64,000 nucleotides of DNA from a bacterium (GTDB lineage Bacteria > Sysuimicrobiota > Sysuimicrobiia > Sysuimicrobiales > Segetimicrobiaceae): the NCBI GenBank assembly GCA_035307765.1, contig DATGHU010000013.1, positions 30,166 through 94,165 on the forward strand, given 5' to 3'. The notes beneath the pieces were generated by a model, which saw nothing but the letters and a program-made list of their open reading frames with translations, had not been told where the DNA came from and did not search any database. Every line of letters begins with the position of its first letter. The first letter of the stretch is position 1. This document shows positions 53,576 through 62,856 of the stretch, piece by piece. A program made the position numbers and the translations under genes.

Positions 53576-54055
53576 ATGGCACATGTCGAGCAACGATTGA
53601 AGGACCTGGGCATCGTCTTGCCAGATTTCGGTCCGGTAGGCTATTACGGCACAAGTTACGGCAAGATGAAGGCCCACCATCAGGTCGGCAGCATCCTGTT
53701 CTTGAGTGGACACGTGCCTGAGCGAAACGGAACCATCTTGCACCCGGGTAGACTCGGAGATACTGTGACCGTTGATCAAGGCTATGAAGCCGCGGGGCTG
53801 GCTGCGGTTAACAGTCTCGCGGGGATTAAGCAGGCGGTCGGGAATCTCGATCGAATCGTGAGTATTGTGCGCTCCCTGTGTTTCGTCGTCTGCACCCCTT
53901 CGTTCTACGATGTGCACAAGGTGTCGAGCGGAGCCACCGACCTGTTCGCCGAGGTGTTAGCCGATCGGGGCGTTGGGGGGCGGGCCACTATCGGTGTGAC
54001 CAGTCTTGCCAAGAACCATTGCTTCGAACTTTGGCTGACCGTGGAAATTGAGTAA
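53576..54055 (+). CDS. RidA (YjgF/YER057c/UK114) family protein
   Basis: 159 residues behind GGGGGAGG. VGSILFLSGHVPERNG, GYEAAGLAAVNSLAGIKQAV and VEIE at the end are typical; the conserved arginine (GGRATIGVTSL) that binds imine carboxylates is present. The length and FVVCTPSFYDVHKVSSGAT place it in the larger Rid1-7-type group rather than core RidA. Members hydrolyse reactive enamine/imine intermediates. It stands alone in a gene-sparse stretch. Confidence 0.88.
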   Translation: MAHVEQRLKDLGIVLPDFGPVGYYGTSYGKMKAHHQVGSILFLSGHVPERNGTILHPGRLGDTVTVDQGYEAAGLAAVNSLAGIKQAVGNLDRIVSIVRSLCFVVCTPSFYDVHKVSSGATDLFAEVLADRGVGGRATIGVTSLAKNHCFELWLTVEIE

Positions 54056-54619
54056 CCGGATCAGCCGATTCGCCGGCCGTTTCTTCACCGCAGCGATCCC
54101 CGATGGGTACCCGTCCGGCAACCCGGGGGCCGCGGCGCCCCGCCAGATCGGCGGGCTTCCTAAGAGCTGATTTTGCCATCGGTGATACGCAAGCCTGAAC
54201 GGGAAGCGCGCCGTGGATCCTGGGCCATCGAATCACCGGCGAGGGCAGCCGGCCCACGCGCATCGAAGCCCACTTCCTCGGGGGGCGATTCACGCGCCGG
54301 GGCGTTCTCATCGGCGAGGACTTTATGCCCGGGTCGAACATGCCGAACAATAGGGCAATGCCTCCTAATCTCTTGGGCATCTCAGGAATTTCAGGTAGAA
54401 GTCCGGCCCGGAAGCGGTACCGCACCCGTCATGTGCAGAAACCGTACCCGGCCTGGCGCTCGGGTGGGGCTCGGCTCGACGGCTGTGCGCGCCTTCCGTT
54501 ACCAGAAACCCTGAACATCACGAGATCCTTCTGGTAGAAGTACATGTTCAAGAAAGGCATGGAGACGGCAGCCAACGACCTAGAGGCGTGGGCCAGTGTG
54601 AGGTTCAGAGGTGGCAGAA
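54056..54619. other. Gene-free stretch
   Basis: About 560 bp after the RidA gene. No frame carries recognisable motifs or coupling. Base composition falls toward the right end. Confidence 0.5.
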
Positions 54620-54970
54620 ATGAAAATCGGTTCGATTGTTATCCGCTGTCTTGAGTTCGACAAAATGTTGGCATTCTGGCAGGAAGCCCTCCACTACGTC
54701 CCCAGGGAACCCGCGAAGGGTGGCTGGGCGGTGCTTCGTGATCCCCAAGGAAGAGGGCCCAATATATCTTTGGATCAAGTTCCTGAAAAGCACTCAGGCA
54801 AGAGGAGCAGGTTGCACTTAGACCTCTACACCGACAACCAAGAAGGTGAGGTGGAGCGCCTAATCAAAATCGGGGCAACTCGCTATCCGTGGAGGTATCC
54901 CAAGGGCGCTGACTTTACAGTGCTCGAAGATCCCGATGGCAACCTCTTCTGCGTCGTTCAGAAGACCTAA
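54620..54970 (+). CDS. VOC (glyoxalase/bleomycin-resistance fold) family protein
   Basis: 116 residues. MKIGSIVIRCLEFDKMLAFW then SRLHLDLYTDNQEGEVERL and FTVLEDPDGNLFCVVQ give one VOC unit of beta-alpha-beta-beta-beta. The ATG follows AGAGG by seven to eight bases. The gene has a lower GC content than neighbours, suggesting later arrival. The metal-ligand positions (His, Glu) are only partly clear and the function is open. Confidence 0.82.
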   Translation: MKIGSIVIRCLEFDKMLAFWQEALHYVPREPAKGGWAVLRDPQGRGPNISLDQVPEKHSGKRSRLHLDLYTDNQEGEVERLIKIGATRYPWRYPKGADFTVLEDPDGNLFCVVQKT

Positions 54971-55204
54971 CTCGCCGCAGAAAACAAGAGAAAACCAACC
55001 CGATTTGCCCGACCCCGACTGATTGGCCCGTGGCCGCTAGGGCCCTCGGGACGAGAGAGCGGGAACGTCAGGTGGCGCGGGCGGCCGACCGCACGCTCGA
55101 GCGGTACTGCGCGATTCTGAAGATGGATAATTTGCTGACACCGAAAACGCGCAGATCACGAGGTGGAACGCCAGCTCGACGGGGCAAGGGGAACATGAGC
55201 TGGG

Positions 55205-56002
55205 TTAGCAGCCCCCTGCCGTAGGGACCAGGCCGAGCGGCGACTCGCCGTCTTTCAGCTCTCGATAGCGGACAAATCGAGCCGACTGAGTCGCTCCGGA
55301 TCCGCCAGGATGTTGATCTCGACGATCCTGCCGCCGGCGACCGTGCAGCCGAGCACGGCGAACAGTCGTGAGCGCTCCGCCATCTGCCCTCAGCACAACG
55401 TCCGGGTCGAGCACGGAGACAACGCCGTGGAAGTCGCCATTGCGGGCCGCCGCCAGAAAGGCATCGATGATCTGGCGCTGCTGCTGCAGATTCGGATCTG
55501 ACGTCGGCGCCTGACCTTGGACGCCTCGTCGCGCACGGCTCGCGAGCTGCCGCGCCGCGACGGGCGAACGGTCCACGATCGGCGCGATTTCCTCGAGCGT
55601 CATCCCGAACACATCGTGAAGGACAAACGCCAGGCGCTCGGCGGGCTTCAGTCTTTCGAGGACCACGAGGAGCGCGAGACCGACCGAATAGGCAAGTGCG
55701 GCGTCAGACTCCGGATCCCCATCGGCGGGAGCGATGATTGGATCGGGCACGTGCATGTCCGAGGGATCCTCCCGGCGCGAGGCCCGTGTACGCAACAGGT
55801 CCAGGCACACCCGCGCGACGACGGTCGTCCGCCAAGCTCTGAGGTTCTCGACGTCGCTGACATCGGTCCGGCCGAGTCGAATCCAGCTTTCCTGGACCGC
55901 ATCGTCTGCATCGCTCGCCGACCCGAGCATCCGATATGCCACCGCGCGCAAATGCGCTCGGTGCTGTTCGAATTGCTCAGCGAGTCCCTCAGGTGTGGGC
56001 AT
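55205..56002 (-). pseudogene. Broken SigJ-type ECF sigma factor with truncated SnoaL domain
   Basis: Sigma-2 (AYRMLGSASDADDAVQESW) and sigma-4 (GMTLEEIAPIVDRSPVAARQ) are complete, so it began as a SigJ/ECF41-like sigma factor. After VSVLDPDVVLRADGG the frame goes out of register with the family. A different frame reads FAVLGCTVAGGRIVEINILA and DPERLSRLDLSAIES before its stop (55255-55257), the normal family C-terminus. About 50 residues of the regulatory SnoaL-like domain appear to be missing and the frame shifted. The present frame runs on to 55205 as unrelated sequence. Confidence 0.75.
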
Positions 56003-56278
56003 CGGTCACATTCCTCCGTCGCGGTCTGTCAGGGTACTAACGGACGAAACTTCTCAGATGTGACAGAACCGCTGTCGTCTTGAAAAAGCTCATCGCCTGT
56101 CCTCGGCCCATTGTTCGCGCAGCCTGTTCCGGTTGGTGCTCCTGATAGCTCGGTTCAAGAATCGGCGTTGCCCCGACGCCATAGCCGAATTGGAGACGAT
56201 GGCGATCCGACCGCTCGCGAATCGGCTCCGCTGGTGGCTCCGCAATGCGTCAGAAATCGGTGGCCCCGGTCGCGATCA

Positions 56279-56692
56279 CTAACGGGACGAGGATCCGTTC
56301 AGGTGAACGGCAGCTCGAACGAGCGCCTTGAAAGCCTTCTCGTCAATCTCATCTCCCGCATGGATGACTATCGCGCGCATGGCGTTGCCCTCGAGGCCGG
56401 AGTTGAAGAGGCCTTTCGGGTCCTTGAGAGAAGCTCCCTTGGCGAAGGTCAGCCTCACATGGTTCTTGTAGGTCTCGCCGGTGCAAATGATCCCCGCGTG
56501 GGACCATACCGGAACCCCGGCGGGGTTCGATGGCTTCCTCCATTTCAGCTCCTCGACCACCTCTGGGTCGGCCTGCTTGATGAGAGTACGGAGCCGGGAG
56601 AGCAGCTTGCCGCGCCAGTCGCCCAGCTCCGTGATCCTCGCGCCTATCCTCCGGGAAGATGATTCGGTTTTCGGTGAGCCGCTCTTTTCCAT
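56279..56692 (-). CDS. DUF1801 domain-containing protein
   Basis: 137 residues behind GGGGAGGAG. ADPEVVEELKWRKPSNPAG, VPVWSHAGIICTGETYKNH and LTFAKGASLKDP match DUF1801 (YdhG-like), a small alpha/beta fold with unknown function, common in soil Actinobacteria and Proteobacteria. It sits between a broken sigma factor and a VOC gene, a grouping typical of mobile or accessory stretches. Confidence 0.85.
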   Translation of the reverse strand: MEKSGSPKTESSSRRIGARITELGDWRGKLLSRLRTLIKQADPEVVEELKWRKPSNPAGVPVWSHAGIICTGETYKNHVRLTFAKGASLKDPKGLFNSGLEGNAMRAIVIHAGDEIDEKAFKALVRAAVHLNGSSSR

Positions 56693-56996
56693 CTAATCAC
56701 TCCTCCCCAAACGCAAAATGCTTGCTTTGGCATCATCCTGCCATCATCCTGAAATATATTGCGCAAAAAGAATCAAACGACCAATTCCCACCAATGTCAT
56801 CAAGCGGTCTTGCATCCTCTCGATCACCGCGGGATTCCATATTCAGTGTGGCTCGCCTGGCGTTGTCTGAGGCGAGAGTTGAACCTCCAATCACCAAGCT
56901 CTTTGATTCGCGCGTCAATGAGCGGAGAAGGGCGTTCGCTTTCCCGAGAGGTTCTCATTTTCACGCTCCCTTCAGCCATCCGGCTGAACACCAGGC
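56693..56996. other. Low-GC gene-free stretch
   Basis: About 300 bp of clearly AT-richer sequence (for example GAAATATATTGCGCAAAAAG) between DUF1801 and VOC genes. No gene was supported. The change in composition suggests imported or degrading DNA. Confidence 0.5.
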
Positions 56997-57389
56997 CTAC
57001 CAGCGCGCCAGCTGCGTGATTTGAATGAGGTTGCCGTAGGTGTCGTTCAGCATCGGGATGGTCGAGCCGGTCACCTCGGTAGGCGGCACGGTGAACTCGG
57101 CGCCGCGGGCTTTGATGCGCTCGTACTCGGCCTTGACGTCGTCGGTGTAGAACATGGCAGCGGGCTGGCCCTGCTGAAACATAGCCTGCTGATAGGCTTT
57201 GGCTGCCGGCTTGTCGTTGAGCGCGAGCTGCAGCTCGGTCCCGTCCGGTTCTTCGGGTGAGGCTACGGTCAGCCAGCGAAACGGCCCATGGCTGAAATCG
57301 GCCTTCTTGGCAAAGCCCAGCACTTCGGTGTAGAATCGCAGAGCCTTCTCCTGGTCGTTCACGTATAGGCTTGTCAGTTTGATTTTCAT
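56997..57389 (-). CDS. VOC family protein (glyoxalase superfamily)
   Basis: 130 residues from an ATG with GGAGGGG seven bases upstream. KLTSLYVNDQEKALRFYTEV, RWLTVASPEEPDGTELQL and NDTYGNLIQITQ are typical of the common VOC proteins near sigma factors in soil bacteria. The His/Glu metal positions are only partly kept, so many are thought to be non-glyoxalase. It is transcribed toward the DUF1801 gene. Confidence 0.86.
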   Translation of the reverse strand: MKIKLTSLYVNDQEKALRFYTEVLGFAKKADFSHGPFRWLTVASPEEPDGTELQLALNDKPAAKAYQQAMFQQGQPAAMFYTDDVKAEYERIKARGAEFTVPPTEVTGSTIPMLNDTYGNLIQITQLARW

Positions 57390-58209
57390 GAATTTTCCCC
57401 TCCCTCCAGTCACGTTCGTGGTGTGTGCCGCGTCATTCCATTGGCGGAACGCGACGGGAGAATGTGATAGATGAGTGAAGGGCGAGTTGTTGGTTGAGCA
57501 AGTCGAGGCCGAATCGAGATCGTCATTTGGGGGCGCCGGATACGGACAAATGTCCGATGAGCCGGCCGGCACCGGGTGCTCTCTGCGGCCACCGGCGTGA
57601 TCGCGGCACCCGCGGGAAGGCGATCCCCAGGATTTGGCTCTTACAAGACCCTCTGCGGGGTCGGACGGCAACGCCGGCGCGGCGGTTTCCAACTCGCCCC
57701 GAGGGGATACAGTCCAGACCCTCACTCAAGTCGCGGCCGGCCGGTGTTTGGCGTAGCAGAAGCCATCTAAATTAGGACCGTCATAAGGCGCGGGCATCAC
57801 GCGGCGGTTTTAGGCACAAGTTCATGGGCAAGGAGCAGCGTCGTGTGTCATGGGGCCCCCGGCCGAATGCTCTGGTCGCCCGGGCGCCGGCGAATGTAAC
57901 CCCCTGTCCGGTACCGTCGCCCATAGGCCCAACACATGAGATGACGGGGCCGGAGCAGCCAGTTTGCTCGCGACTTTGTCCGCACCGCCGCGGTGTTCCC
58001 GTCCGCAGTGAGGGAGAAGCACGCCGATGCGAAACGATAACGCCGGACCAGGTTCGGTGCTTAGCGCAATATCCTTGCGACCGTTCCGGTTGTGGCTGGA
58101 TCGCCAGACCCTTTGATGTGGCTCGCAGCACCCATTGATGCCCTTTCCAGGACCGTGAGGACAAACCGCGAGACTCCGCGCTGCACGTACCGATAAATAA
58201 GGCACGCTG
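57390..58209. other. Gene-free stretch before tRNA-Sec
   Basis: About 820 bp with no supported gene on either strand. I looked for an in-frame TGA selenoprotein next to the tRNA-Sec gene and saw none. No strong hairpins were found. Confidence 0.5.
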
Positions 58210-58303
58210 TGGCGGAGGGGAGTGGGAATCGAACCCACCACGGGCGATCAGGCTCGTCGACAGTTTTGAAGACTGCGAGGCCCACCAGGACCCTTGCCCC
58301 TCC
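58210..58303 (-). tRNA. selC: tRNA-Sec (anticodon TCA)
   Basis: 94 bases including CCA. The acceptor strand GGAGGGG pairs with CCCCTCC before G-CCA; the T arm is GTGGG-TTCGATT-CCCAC, the anticodon loop CTTCAAA carries TCA, the D stem is long (about six pairs), and the variable arm is large, all diagnostic of selenocysteine tRNA. The eighth acceptor pair appears to be a C-U mismatch. It is about 2.6 kb upstream of selB and on the same strand. Confidence 0.95.
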
Positions 58304-58559
58304 CCCCATCACGCGTCCACCGCGAGGAAGCCCTTCTTGGGGTGGCGACCTCGAGATGGTTGCATTCTAGCGCGATGCCGGAGCGATGCCAACCCTGAGG
58401 GACCACGCGGAATGGGATTAGCCGGAGGGGTGGGTCACCCGAGCTGGATGGGTCGAACGCGCACCCCATCACTGATCACGGTGCCGGACGCACCGAGCCG
58501 TCGGTCTTGCATTTAGCGATCGGCTGATGGGTACGCGATGCGGGAGAACTTTCTTCGAT

Positions 58560-60377
58560 TCAGCTGTGCCGGGTACCGCGACCGTGGTTTTTTCTGCGAG
58601 AGGATGATGCGATCCTTAACCGCTTCTCGGGCTTTTTGGGCTTGCCGGTGTCCACGATCGCCTCCTCATAGTACACCACGCCCCCACGGGAATCGCGGAT
58701 GGCCCGCGAAACCCGCCACACGCACTGGGTTGAGCCGTCGCGCCGTCGAAGGCGAACCTCCCCGCCGGTGGGCAGGTATTCCGCGCCCGCCGACACATCG
58801 GGTTGAGGTCGGGGAACCGAATCGATATAGTGGTCCCCAACATTTACGTTCCTTAACGTCTCCGCATCCGAATAGCCGACCATCGCCGCGAACGCGGGGT
58901 TCGCCTCAATGATCTCGCCGCTGGGGGTTGTCTGCGCCAGCCCGATGGGAAGATGGTCGAAGGTGTCCCGGAAGCGGCGCTCGCCCTGCTGAGCCGCACC
59001 CAGCACCTGGACCAGCCCCAAGGCCTGCCCGATCTGATTGCCGACGGCCCGCGCAAAGGGGCGCATTTCCTCCGTCAGCGCCCTCTTGCCTGACGTCGCG
59101 ACAAGCACGCCCACACACTCACCGCGTTGGAGAAGCGGGCTGATCAACGCGGACTGCTCCACCCGCTCGGGCCCAAACACCGCCCCCGGGGGGAAGATGA
59201 AAGAGGGGATCACCTGGGGAATTTTCCGGGTGAGCGCCTCGCGAAGCACCCGGGCGTGGCCAAAGAAATCGTCGAGGTGGCGTCGGATCGAATCGGGATA
59301 CCCCGACCAGGCTCGCGGACGCAGTGTCCCGTTCGGCCCGCTGAGGTAGATCACACCCCGGGGGGCGCCCAAAGCGTGCAGCACCTTGTGGAGCATCTCC
59401 TCGAGGATCTCGTCCACCGAATCACACTTCACGGCTTCGACGAGGCTGGAGAGAACCGCCAACTCCGCTTCGCGCCGCATGAGCCGCTGGCGGATGTGTG
59501 CATTCATCGACACCTGTCGGTCCAGTTGCTGGGTGAGACGGCGTGTATAGTCCTCCCCCAGCGTGGGACCGCCGGCCGTTGCGCGGGGTGGGGGCGGCGT
59601 GTTGAGGTTCGCGATCACGGCCGCGACGACCGACTCGAATCCGGGCGATTTAACGACTAAGCCGTTGGCTCCCGCCTCACGGGCGAGGCGTTGGTCGATG
59701 TCCTCACTATAGATAGAAGAAACGAGCAGCACGGGAGTGCGGGCAAGCCGCGGATCCTCTCGCACCTGGAGGCAGAATTGGAACCCATCGACCTCAGGCA
59801 TGAGGACATCCGAAACAATCAAATCAGGCGGGAGCTCACGCGCACGGGCAAGCGCGTCGGCGGCGTTCGCGGAAGCGACGACGGCAAACCCCGCGCGTTC
59901 CAGGCGCGCCGCGATCAACCTGCGGTGGGTCGGATCATCGTCCACGACAAGGAGTCGTTGTCCGCGACCACCTGGCTTCTGGAGATCTCGATCGGGCAAG
60001 TAGGCCCCGACCATCTCAAGGAGCTGCCTGGGTGCAACGGGTTTGAAGAGGTAATCGGTGAATCCGGTTTCAATGCTGCGGGCCTCCTCGGCGGCGGTCA
60101 GAAACCCGGTATAGGCAATGATCGGGATATCCTTTCCCCCGGGAAGGCCGCGAACCCGTCGCACCAGTTCAAACCCATCGATATCGGGCAGGATGAGGTC
60201 CTGAACAATGAGGTCGGGACGATGGGCCATCATCTCGATCAGAGCGTGGCCGCTCCGGGCCTCGAGCACCGTGTATCCCGCCTTTTCCAGGGTCACGCGG
60301 ACGGTCTTCAGCCCGGTCGGGTTGTCCTCAACGACCAGGATGACGTAGGGATCCAGGTCCACGGATCGGTCAATCAT
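58560..60377 (-). CDS. REC-REC-GAF-PAS response regulator
   Basis: 605 residues. The first receiver has E17/D18 and D60, the second VVDDDP and IVSDVLMPEVDG; both look functional. A GAF domain (about 310-460) follows the same helix QRLMRREAELAVLS as in the paralogue, then a PAS domain starting at RFRDTFDHLPIGLAQT with EANPAFAAMVGYSD. The C-terminus is basic. No output domain is seen. The start has only a weak ribosome site. It lies between selC and selB but has no evident link to selenium metabolism. Confidence 0.9.
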   Translation of the reverse strand: MIDRSVDLDPYVILVVEDNPTGLKTVRVTLEKAGYTVLEARSGHALIEMMAHRPDLIVQDLILPDIDGFELVRRVRGLPGGKDIPIIAYTGFLTAAEEARSIETGFTDYLFKPVAPRQLLEMVGAYLPDRDLQKPGGRGQRLLVVDDDPTHRRLIAARLERAGFAVVASANAADALARARELPPDLIVSDVLMPEVDGFQFCLQVREDPRLARTPVLLVSSIYSEDIDQRLAREAGANGLVVKSPGFESVVAAVIANLNTPPPPRATAGGPTLGEDYTRRLTQQLDRQVSMNAHIRQRLMRREAELAVLSSLVEAVKCDSVDEILEEMLHKVLHALGAPRGVIYLSGPNGTLRPRAWSGYPDSIRRHLDDFFGHARVLREALTRKIPQVIPSFIFPPGAVFGPERVEQSALISPLLQRGECVGVLVATSGKRALTEEMRPFARAVGNQIGQALGLVQVLGAAQQGERRFRDTFDHLPIGLAQTTPSGEIIEANPAFAAMVGYSDAETLRNVNVGDHYIDSVPRPQPDVSAGAEYLPTGGEVRLRRRDGSTQCVWRVSRAIRDSRGGVVYYEEAIVDTGKPKKPEKRLRIASSSRRKNHGRGTRHS

Positions 60378-60882
60378 CGGCGAGGCCTGTGCATCCCCCC
60401 CGGCGGGCGGGGGACACGGTCGGCCCCGCGAGGGGCCCCCTACTGGAGCGACGACGTCCTCGGAGCACACTCCGCTCGGGATGGGGCGTCCTAGGACGAC
60501 GGGGCGCGCACGGATCGCCTGCGCTGATGGGCGGGTCAAGACTGGAACCATTTAGATGCCGTTGCTGCAAGGCGAGCCACCTCCCGCACACGGAACAACC
60601 CGTTGAAGACCTTGATCGGTGTGCTGTGAAGCGGTCACACCGCGCGGGTCCGCGGGTTCTCCCACCTCATCTTCCAGCCAACCTCTCTCAGCAGGCTCGC
60701 ACCTTGGCCCGGAGGACGCTCAGGGCCTCGCGCACGTGCCCCTGACCTAACCTCCAGACAACTTCCTTGTGAATGGATACCCACCATCGAGTTTTTCTAG
60801 ACCTGATGGAGGTTCCCCCGAACAAAGCCGGCGGCGCCCTGCCCCCGGGCCCGCGTCCAGCTCCGTCGATTGGGCGGGCGCG
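60378..60882. other. Gene-free stretch between regulator and selB
   Basis: About 500 bp on the 3' side of selB. No coding frame was supported; a weak CCATC/GATGG stem is the only structure noted. Confidence 0.45.
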
Positions 60883-62832
60883 CTATGGCGGGGGGGCCGG
60901 CCGTACGAGCACCCGCTTGTCGCCGACCCGGCGGGTGACATGCCGAGCGTCAAAGTACTCCAGCACGGTCAGAGCAAACTTCCGGCTGGTTCCCAACAGG
61001 TCGCGGAGTCCCGCAACCGTAACCTCGCCGTGCGCTTCGATCTGCGCGACGACCCGCGATTCGATTTCCGCGAGCGCTTCGCGGTGAACGGTGATGTCCC
61101 CGCCGACATGCACGAGCGTTCCATCATCCAACAGCGTCTGCAACATCCGCTCGCCCACGGCACGATCTTGCGCTGCGGCAACCGCTTCCTCGAAGCTCGG
61201 CGGCCCGAAGCGGCCCCGCCGAAACCCGTCTTCGATCGCCCGGCGCGCGGAGGTCTCCAGCGGGTTGTGGACGAGGCGAAAGGCCGATAGCGAAACGAAC
61301 CCTGCCTGGACGGCGACCTCGCCGCGCGCAACCAGCGCGTCCACGGCGTACCCGTACAGGCGGTCGTCGCCGGCGCCGAACGCGCGGCTCTTCAGGTCGT
61401 CCCGCGGCATCCCCCGGCGCCAGGGAGCGGCGGCGTGATGCGCCTCCAGCGTGCGGAGGACCCCGTCCTGCACGGCCCGGACCACGCCCGCGGCGAACAG
61501 ACGCCCCCGGAGATCGACCGCCTCCCCCGCCGCCGCCAAGTCCGCCAGGCGTCCGGCGACATGATCCCGGGTCGCGCCGACCACCTTGGCGAGGGAGTCC
61601 GCCGTCGTCCCATCCCGGCCGGCGGCCCCGAGGGCTGCGGTCAGCTGCCCGTCCACCCCCGATCCCTCCTGCGACACGACCGCCTGGGCCGCCGCCGCGG
61701 ATCGACGACGAAGAGGGGCTCGCGCGGTAATGACCTCACCACCGCCGATGGTGGTCATGGGAGAGTACCGTCGGAGGACGAACGGGTCGCCGCGAGCCAC
61801 GACGGTCGATCGTTCCAACCGCAGCTGCGCCGGGGCTGTCTCCCCGGGACCGATGCGCCCCCGATCCAGCAGCCGGATCCGCCCGATCACCTCGTCGGCA
61901 GCGACGTAGCACCGGATTCGCTCGTTGTGCTTGAGGTCCGGCGCCCCACCCAGCAGCCGGACGCGCACGTCGAGCACGGCCGTGGGCTGGAAGGCCCCCG
62001 GAGCGGCGAGCACGTGGCCGCGCGCCACCTCCCCCTTCGCCGCCCCCACGATATTGAGGGCGACGCGCTGCCCCGCCCGCGCTTCCACGACCGGAACCCC
62101 GTGGCTCTGCACCTGGCGCACGCGCACCTCGCGTTCAGCGGGAAGCAGTTCGAGCAGGTCCCCCGGCCGGACCCGCCCCGTCCAGAGCGTGCCGGTCACC
62201 ACCGTCCCAAATCCCGGCATCGTGAAGCTGCGGTCGACCGGCAGCCTCGTTGGAGCGTCCACCTCGCGTGGAGGGAGCGTCTGGAGCGCGTCGTCGATCG
62301 CCGCGACGAGCGCGGGGATCCCGTCACCGCGATGCGCCGAGACGGAGACGATCGGCGCCCCCTCAAGAAAGGACCCCGCGACGAGTGCCCGCGTATCGTC
62401 GATCACGAGGGGCAGCCACTCCGGGTCCGTCACCAGGTCGATTTTGTTGAACACGAGGATGCCGCGCTGGACCCTGAGGAACCGGAGGATGTCGAGATGC
62501 TCGCGCGTCTGCGGCATCACCCCCTCGTCGGCCGCGATCACCAGCAGCACGAGGTCGAGGCCGGTGGAGCCCGCCAGCATGTTGCGGATGAGCCGCTCGT
62601 GTCCGGGCACGTCCACGAGGCCCACCCGCCGCCCGCTGGGAAGATCGAAGTGCGCGAAGCCGAGGTCAATCGTCATCCCCCGCCGCTTCTCCTCCTCGAG
62701 CCGGTCGGGGTCGATCCCGGTGAGCGCCCGAACGAGCGCGCTCTTGCCGTGATCGATATGCCCGGCGGTGCCGACGACGGCGTATCCCTGGGGAGCCGCT
62801 GGGACGGAAGGGGTCGGGCGCAGAGGGCTCAC
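60883..62832 (-). CDS. selB: Selenocysteine-specific elongation factor SelB
   Basis: 649 residues from a GTG. The GTPase domain has [40 protein letters not shown] and FNKIDLV. The EF-Tu-like domain 2 follows ([20 protein letters not shown]), then the C-terminal winged-helix repeats (from about 400) that bind the SECIS hairpin of selenoprotein mRNAs. It carries Sec-tRNA to UGA codons. It starts 24 bp after selA, forming an selA-selB operon. Confidence 0.96.
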   Translation of the reverse strand: MSPLRPTPSVPAAPQGYAVVGTAGHIDHGKSALVRALTGIDPDRLEEEKRRGMTIDLGFAHFDLPSGRRVGLVDVPGHERLIRNMLAGSTGLDLVLLVIAADEGVMPQTREHLDILRFLRVQRGILVFNKIDLVTDPEWLPLVIDDTRALVAGSFLEGAPIVSVSAHRGDGIPALVAAIDDALQTLPPREVDAPTRLPVDRSFTMPGFGTVVTGTLWTGRVRPGDLLELLPAEREVRVRQVQSHGVPVVEARAGQRVALNIVGAAKGEVARGHVLAAPGAFQPTAVLDVRVRLLGGAPDLKHNERIRCYVAADEVIGRIRLLDRGRIGPGETAPAQLRLERSTVVARGDPFVLRRYSPMTTIGGGEVITARAPLRRRSAAAAQAVVSQEGSGVDGQLTAALGAAGRDGTTADSLAKVVGATRDHVAGRLADLAAAGEAVDLRGRLFAAGVVRAVQDGVLRTLEAHHAAAPWRRGMPRDDLKSRAFGAGDDRLYGYAVDALVARGEVAVQAGFVSLSAFRLVHNPLETSARRAIEDGFRRGRFGPPSFEEAVAAAQDRAVGERMLQTLLDDGTLVHVGGDITVHREALAEIESRVVAQIEAHGEVTVAGLRDLLGTSRKFALTVLEYFDARHVTRRVGDKRVLVRPAPPP

Positions 62833-62856
62833 CGTGCGCGGCCGACCGCCACGGGC

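Noticed and set aside
55030..55224. 64-codon plus-strand open frame after the first VOC gene
   Set aside because: No ribosome site or motif, and it runs into the sigma-factor pseudogene.
57781..58164. Open frame next to tRNA-Sec considered as a possible selenoprotein
   Set aside because: No redox motif, no in-frame TGA with conserved flanks and no family similarity.
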